From positions 1 to 14,562 of the forward strand of contig MU266784.1 in the NCBI GenBank assembly GCA_021014945.1: a DNA stretch of 14,562 nt, read 5' to 3'. Of the stretch, positions 9,818 to 14,562 are shown in pieces; the stretch's first letter is position 1; each line of letters begins with the position of its first letter. The translations under genes and the position numbers were made by a program. Under the pieces are notes generated by a model that was given only the letters and a program-made list of their open reading frames with translations, ran no database searches and was not told the DNA's origin. Source of the DNA: Leucogyrophana mollusca. Taxonomy: Eukaryota; Basidiomycota; Agaricomycetes; Boletales.

Positions 9818-10860
9818 GTGAAGAACAGGCGCTACGATTTGCGTGGTACTTGGTCCCATAGATCGTAATCTCGTGTCATTTCAGTCGCAGCCATTCGAAG
9901 TGCTTTGCAAGGTGAGTTTCATCGGAATCCCTCGGACCCTCTTGGTTAACCCCGAGTTCTCCGTCAGACCATAAGCTATTGTATGAGCAAGTTGTTGAAA
10001 TTCTCCGTCACGATATCAGCGTTGGTAACATTACCTACACGGCGAAGGCGTTCTGGCCGACTGGAGCTCGACAAAGAGGATCCCCGACACACCCTGGGCA
10101 ACACGAGCGCACAGTGCGTTTAAACTACATAGGCCGCGGCCTCGTTACAGAAGAGCTGTCGCAGCCTACGTCACCGCCTTGGCGATGTTCTGAAATCAAC
10201 ATGCACGTCTTGACCCGGGTCACTCGAGGCTACGTCCACAATTCGCTCACCGACGGCCCTAGGGACCTCGCCGACATCATGTTCCGCGTCCATGATAAAT
10301 CCCATGGTCCAGAACAGTGTTCGAAGCAGGAACAGGTATGCGGATGTCGTCCCTCGTTGCGTCCCCCTCGTTGGCTGGCCAGGGGGGCCTGAGCGTCCTC
10401 GAACATCTCAAGAAGGGCCCATGCAGACTCGAGTGCTGCTCGGTCTGTGATATACCTGGCTTTGCGGGTTTCAAACATTGCGGCCGATTCCTGGCCTTCT
10501 TCCTTGAGAATCTCGTACCGAGCCATCACCAATGCATTTGCCCTCCTGATGAGTCGCTGCAAAGGGGGATTGCTGTGGAAGGCTACCCCCCTCCCCAAAC
10601 CGCCCGGGGCTAAACGAGCGAGCCAATCCACCTTCACTGCAATATAAATGTCAAAGGTACGCTTGCCCCCTCGATTCTCTGTAAAGATGGTTTATTGGGG
10701 AATGCTACCGGGGGCCGCCGACTATTCAGAAATGCGTGAGCCAGTCACCCTTTCCCCTAAACCTGCTCCTACGAAGCGCGCTATTGCTTTTGCCGGAACC
10801 GCGATGGCGCCCTGCTCTCTGCGAAAGCTCCTCGTGTGCCCAAGCAACCGAAGATATTTA
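9818..10860 (+). pseudogene. FunK1 kinase pseudogene, 5'-truncated, frameshifted, with internal inversion
   Basis: Homology to the intact kinase begins at VKNRRYDL (9818) in place of its TKHRHYRL, continues after a frameshift as VVLGPIDRNLVSF, and reaches SALQ at 9911. A recognisable intron (9912-9967) sits exactly where the intact gene has one. The next exon has ILRHDISVGN, with His and Arg swapped compared with LHRD, then GEGVLADW in another frame and HERT at the next conserved splice site. NMHVLT...DLADIMF continues to about 10305. From about 10308 to 10655 the homologous sequence is on the opposite strand: KVDWL, NPPLQRLIRRANAL, PVPASNTVL. The plus strand then resumes with KAPRVPKQPK near 10821-10853. 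The N-lobe half is absent. Frameshifts, a stop and the inversion rule out a functional kinase. The minus frame at 10230-10637 is this inverted piece, not a separate gene. Confidence 0.87.
10308..10655 (-). other. Inverted segment inside the FunK1 pseudogene
   Basis: Read on the minus strand, this stretch encodes the FunK1 C-lobe tail in order: KVDWL, then LQRLIRRANALVMARYEI, then AALESAWALL, then (one frameshift) PWP and IPVPASNTVL. Each block matches the intact kinase on the plus strand (KIDWL, LQRLIRRASAL, PVPASGTVL). The coding order resumes on both sides in plus orientation, so this is an in-place inversion. Ends are accurate to about 10-20 bp; no long inverted repeat is visible at the junctions. 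Confidence 0.82.
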
Positions 10861-11723
10861 TGAATCAGGGCCCGCTAATCTTCACAAACCGATCAAACGG
10901 CGGGACATGGCGGGGTGGGGGTGCTAGGAGAGTGCATTAGGTGGGTTATAGGAGCTATGTGGCGACATAGTTGGGATCACTACAATGACCGATCATACAC
11001 GCCGTGCCCACCTATGCTGTCGCCTCCCCACCGTGGGATCCCATGTCACTGAGTCACCAGACGCTTTCCGGATGGCCCCCACGATAGAAGCCTAGCCTTC
11101 GAGGATTACATAGATCAATTGACAAGAACGGTTATAGTAGCTGGTTCAAAGTCATGTAAGCATTCTGGTTTCGACCGGATGGCAAGAGGGCCTGTCGGCA
11201 AACCGGCAGACCAAACCGGAGCTCCAAAGATGCACGCAAGCCGAGAGTATTCATAGTGTGTGGACGAGGCCGGAATTGGCCGGTGACATATTTCAATGTC
11301 CGCCATGAGCCGAGTCACGCCGAGTCTTCGCAGAATGAATCAGCTTCACTCACCATCGCAACGAATCAGGGATCGCAACTGAAGGACCGCAATCGCCGTA
11401 ATACGTGGAGTCGGATTCTGCGACTAATGTCTCCTGCGACCCTCTGAGCGGTACACGACGAGTTGAGCACGGTGACCCGAACCACCGACGTGTTCCTTAG
11501 CATCCACCGAGATCCACCGGCACCCATGCTCGCGGAATCAATAGAAATACCTGAATCGTTCCACCTTACATGGATGTAATAATCTAGTCTCCCGTGGGCA
11601 AACCAAAGTTTCGAATGAAGATAGTCATTCCTCCTCAACAATGGTAATAATCAACACCTAGCTCATGTGGTGAGCTACTCAAAGGCATCACGCTAATAAA
11701 ACAATTAGCAGTGGTTTGAAACG
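10861..11723. other. Intergenic 0.86 kb between FunK1 pseudogene and truncated FunK1
   Basis: No gene is recognised. A small hairpin is present at 10955-10970 (CTATGT, loop GGCG, ACATAG). The minus frames 11115-11318 and 11366-11641 show no family signature. The missing FunK1 N-lobe is not found here: homology to the intact kinase stops at about 11724. Confidence 0.45.
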
Positions 11724-12657
11724 ATGTCTTCAGTGAGGAACTGGCATTCTCGCTTGGTACTTTGTCACATAGGCCACGACCTTGTGTCATTTGCGAGCGT
11801 CAAGGAGCTGATAACGGTGGTTCGAGATGCCCTGGAAGGTATCTTCTCTTTCTTGTCCCTCAAATTTCTGGGAACTCATGAGATACACCAGGCTACAAAT
11901 TCGCATATGAACAAGCAGGGGTCCATCATCGTGACATAAGTGTTGGTAACATCGTCTTCACCACAATCGGCGAAGGTATCTTACTGGACTGGGACACAAG
12001 ACAGAGTCCCATGAACACGGACGGCTCCTGGCATAATAAACGCACAGTACGTTAAAATTTGACACGCTCGTCTCAGCGTGATTCACGTGTGGATAGGGAA
12101 CATGGATCTTCATGGCTGCCGCATTGTTACAAAAGAACCCTCCATGCTACTCTCTTGCGGATGATTTGGAGTCTATCGTCCACGTCTTGACGTGGATAGC
12201 ACTGCGGTACATCCGGAATTCATTCAGTGACGATCCTGGGGACCTCAGTGACACCATGGCCGACGTCTATTGCAAATATAGAGAAGTTAAGGGCGTGTTT
12301 TATGGGGGCCAGGAGAAAATGGATTGGCTCCTGCGGTTCACCAGAAACAGCGGGCGACCCAAAGTAGAGTTCCATGACAACCCGTCTCTGCAGTGGCTCA
12401 TCTGGCAGGCAAGTGCATTGTGCGCAACTCGATACGACGTTCCACAGCAGGGCTTCGAGGAACCGATCGCATTTGAAGTTCGCAAAACCCACCATGCTGC
12501 GGCCCTTGCAGCGTTGGGTAGGTCGCAAGCCCTACTTAACGACTTTGAGAAGGTTTTCGATGGGTCCTGGCCGGGAGGGGACATATCGAAGGACTCCCCG
12601 AAGCCTGAGACTCCTCCACTATCCTCAAAAGCCCACAGAAGGCACCAACCGGCGTGA
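11724..12657 (+). CDS. FunK1 kinase C-lobe only, 3 exons, open but lacking the N-lobe
   Basis: Exons 11724-11838, 11892-12046 and 12097-12657 (introns 53 and 50 bp) give 831 nt, 276 aa, without stop or frameshift. Intron positions equal introns 2 and 3 of the intact copy, and the middle exon is 155 bp in both. The ATG at 11724 is the first in frame, just where homology to the intact kinase begins (WHSRLVLCHIGHDLVSF). The catalytic loop HHRDISVGN (Asp53, Asn58) and LLDWD (Asp71) remain, followed by GTWIFMAAALL and the FunK1 tail (FYGG, NPSLQWLIWQASAL). The ATP-binding N-lobe, about 440 residues in the intact copy, is missing, so kinase activity is not expected. Either it is a 5'-truncated gene relic whose frame has survived by chance or youth, or it is a short protein under some constraint. 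The tail differs from the other copies and ends SSKAHRRHQPA. Confidence 0.72.
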
Positions 12658-13057
12658 AAGCAACTCTACGGCTGGAAGCTTGCGAGTCAGGTTGAGAAAC
12701 ACCTATGCCTCAAGATCTTGATGATTGGTAACCTTGTCTACGTTATGTAAGTAATGATAACGCTGGAGAGCTATCTCTCGCTCACTACATACATTCGATA
12801 GATCCGCACCACCTGTTTTTCATTATCGCTTTGGCGATGCAATTGTGACTGATAGAGTGTCCATGCTGACAGCACGCAGCTGCTAATCTGTCTGTATGCA
12901 ATGCTTCTGAACGCGCTCGGCGGTGGTGCCCTGATTTGCTCTGATCCGCTGTCACGATGCCGAGTAAGCGTTATTAGTCTCGGTTTGTCGAGTTCGAAAA
13001 GCCTATAAAACGGCACAACTACGTACGGCTCTGTCCACCAATCCCCCAACCTGAATC
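12658..13057. promoter_or_regulatory. Upstream region of the second GH5 gene
   Basis: 400 bp without a gene; a TATA box lies near its right end. Nothing else is recognised. Confidence 0.5.
13004..13010 (+). promoter_or_regulatory. TATA box of the second GH5 copy
   Basis: TATAAAA 54 bp before the ATG at 13058, mirroring the spacing in the intact GH5 gene. Confidence 0.6.
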
Positions 13058-14459
13058 ATGAAGTCTGTGCTAGAAACCATCTGTCTTTTCTCTTTTCTAT
13101 TTACGAGCGTCTGGGCTGGTCTGCCAGCGGGCAAAATATACGGCGTAAACTTGGGATCATGGTATGTACGACTGAAGAGTCAAGACGCGTCAAATAGATT
13201 CCACTCGGTTCTGACTTATGCAGGCTTGTACTCGAGAATTATGTTGCCCGAAGGTGACTGAGAGGCCGCCCACGACGCGTTTAACGCGTCAACTGCTGAT
13301 CACTCCGTACAGAATGGATCGCCATGGGAGGCCAAATCTGTGCCGACTGCACTACATGCATTAGTACTGAATTGTAAGGCGACGCATATATTCGCTCTCC
13401 GTACCAACTGATGGTTTCTACGCAGTTCCTTTGCGCGTGCTTATCCAAGTACTGTCGACGCAAAGTTCGCGAAACATTGGGACACATGGTTTACTCAGGA
13501 CGACGTCGACCAACTCAAGGCTGCCGGAATCAACACTGTTCGGATTCCTGTACGTCTTCGTTCTTCCGCGCGTCCTTCCTGTGCACTTATGCGACAGACC
13601 GAATCAGCTCGGGTACTGGATTGTAGAAGCACTCGTGGATCGCCAGACTGAGTTCTACCCCCGCGGAGGACTTGCTTTTCTCGTGGGTAGCCCTTTTGTG
13701 GCATCCCGGCTATTGCTCTAAGAATCTTCTAGCGGCGCGGCCTGAAAATGCTTCATGAGGCTGGTATCCAAGCTATTCTAGACCACCATGCGCTCCCAGG
13801 TGTGCAAACGCCCGGTCAGATGTTCACCGGGGAGTAAGTAGCCACAATTCCGCTATCATTCCAGGATTCTTACAGAGGCCATAAGCTGCACCAATAACGT
13901 CCAGTTCTATGTGAGTTTGCTTTACTCGCCCTTTTACTAGGCGATGGTTTACAGTTGGATAGACTCCACATAATTATCACCGTGCCTTGGTCTGGACCGC
14001 CGTCATGACAGCCCTATCTCACCTCGATCCTGCATTTATCAATGTCTTCTCCATCGAAGCCGTTAACGAACCGATCTCAGATGCTAGCAGAACTCCCGGA
14101 TATGGAGATTGTGAGTACTATATATTTCCACTCGACCATTGCCTCTAAGCGAGTCACTGTACGATACCGCCAGTCCAGAAGAACTTTGTCCAAACTGTTC
14201 GTGCTGTTGAGGATATCCTCGGAATCCCCGGCTCTGCTGGAATCCCGTCTGCATTGCCGAACATATTGACATCAGCGAGTAACTTTACCGCCGCGCTCAG
14301 TGACGGCAATTTTTGTTCTCGGTTCAGTTCCGAAGTGCAGGCTGTCTTGCGGGAGGCTGCACCGATCCTCCTTGATATCGGTGGATTGTTTGGGTTGTTA
14401 CCGACGTTGACGGCTCTGCCGTTCCAAGGCTTGCCTAACCGTGAGGCACTGACCACAAA
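13058..14459 (+). pseudogene. Second GH5 glucanase-like gene: 2-bp frameshift in exon 2, cut by window edge
   Basis: Exons 13058-13161, 13224-13253, 13313-13373, 13426-13549, 13608-13682, 13733-13833, 13886-13910, 13963-14110 and 14174-14459 match exons 1-9 of the intact GH5 gene. Lengths are identical for exons 1 and 3-8 (104, 61, 124, 75, 101, 25, 148); exon 9 is 18 nt longer. A signal peptide (MKSVLETICLFSFLFTSVWA), KIYGVNLGSWLVLEN, GGQICADC, ILDHHALPGVQTPGQ and the acid/base Glu in SIEAVNEP are all present. Exon 2 is 30 instead of 32 bp: two bases are missing after 13240, where the intact copy has the TGG of WMLP. The shifted frame reaches a TAG in exon 3. No nearby alternative splice site restores the frame, and skipping exon 2 makes an immediate TGA. 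Exons 10-14, with the nucleophile Glu, lie beyond the window. All other splice sites and frames are intact, so the break is recent or a sequence error. Confidence 0.88.
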
Positions 14460-14537
14460 GTAAGTGAAACCGAGAATCATTCACCTAAAATGACGCGAAC
14501 AACTGGTGGCCTGGCATCCTTTTTACCGATTCGTAGC
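14460..14537 (+). other. Start of intron 9 of the second GH5 copy
   Basis: The GTAAGT donor at 14460 follows ALTTK, as at the equivalent junction of the intact copy. The acceptor and the expected FMDINW exon do not appear before the T run, although the equivalent intron in the first copy is only 54 bp. Confidence 0.5.
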
Positions 14538-14562
14538 TTTTTTTTTTTTTTTTTTTTTTTTT
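14538..14562. repeat. Poly-T run at window end
   Basis: 25 consecutive T reach the last base. This may be a real homopolymer, a poly(A) tail of an inserted retroelement on the opposite strand, or an assembly end artefact. Confidence 0.7.

Noticed and set aside
10230..10637. Long minus-strand ORF (135 codons) as a separate gene
   Set aside because: Its residues from KVDWL onward match the FunK1 C-lobe tail; it is the inverted piece of the pseudogene and its 3' part reads into unrelated plus-strand homology.
11115..11641. Minus ORFs between the FunK1 copies
   Set aside because: No recognisable domain, splice structure or similarity to neighbouring genes.
1..14562. A secondary-metabolite, defence or CRISPR-like system
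   Set aside because: No regularly spaced repeats, synthase, transporter or transposase signatures were seen; the genes are ordinary secreted hydrolases and FunK1 kinases plus their decayed copies.

Overview
The window looks like nuclear DNA of a basidiomycete fungus, most likely an agaricomycete (mushroom-forming or wood/litter decay lineage). The signs are many very short introns (49-75 bp, nearly all GT-AG) cutting genes into up to 14 exons, TATA boxes about 50-70 bp before start codons, and the gene families themselves: secreted class 3 lipase, secreted GH5 glucanase and fungus-specific FunK1 kinases. I built the exon structures by hand from splice sites, reading frame and comparison between paralogues inside the window.

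Layout from left to right. (1) 1-537, minus strand: the first 179 codons of a coiled-coil protein cut by the window edge, resembling a dispersed agaricomycete-specific family. (2) 538-2369: about 1.8 kb with two hairpin-forming inverted repeats and only weak ORFs. (3) 2370-3619, minus: an intact 7-exon secreted class 3 lipase, 296 aa, complete Ser/Asp/His triad. (4) 3620-4753: a 1.1 kb divergent promoter region with a TATA box at each end. (5) 4754-6877, plus: an intact 14-exon secreted GH5 glucanase-like enzyme, 472 aa, both catalytic glutamates present, one intron with a GC donor. (6) 7273-9648, plus: an intact 4-exon FunK1 kinase, 735 aa. (7) about 9818-10860: a FunK1 pseudogene with frameshifts and an internal inversion of about 350 bp. 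(8) 11724-12657, plus: a third FunK1 copy, open and spliceable but lacking the kinase N-lobe. (9) 13058 to the right edge, plus: a second GH5 copy with the same exon plan as the first, broken by a 2-bp deletion in exon 2 and leaving the window just before a run of 25 T.

The lipase and GH5 enzyme would act outside the cell or at the wall on lipid or ester and beta-glucan substrates. The FunK1 proteins are intracellular kinase-like proteins of unknown pathway. I see no evidence that the genes form one functional cluster. The better reading is a locus shaped by local duplication and decay: two GH5 paralogues bracket three FunK1 paralogues, and in each family one copy is intact and the others are broken or truncated. 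I found no tRNA, rRNA, CRISPR array or intact transposon.
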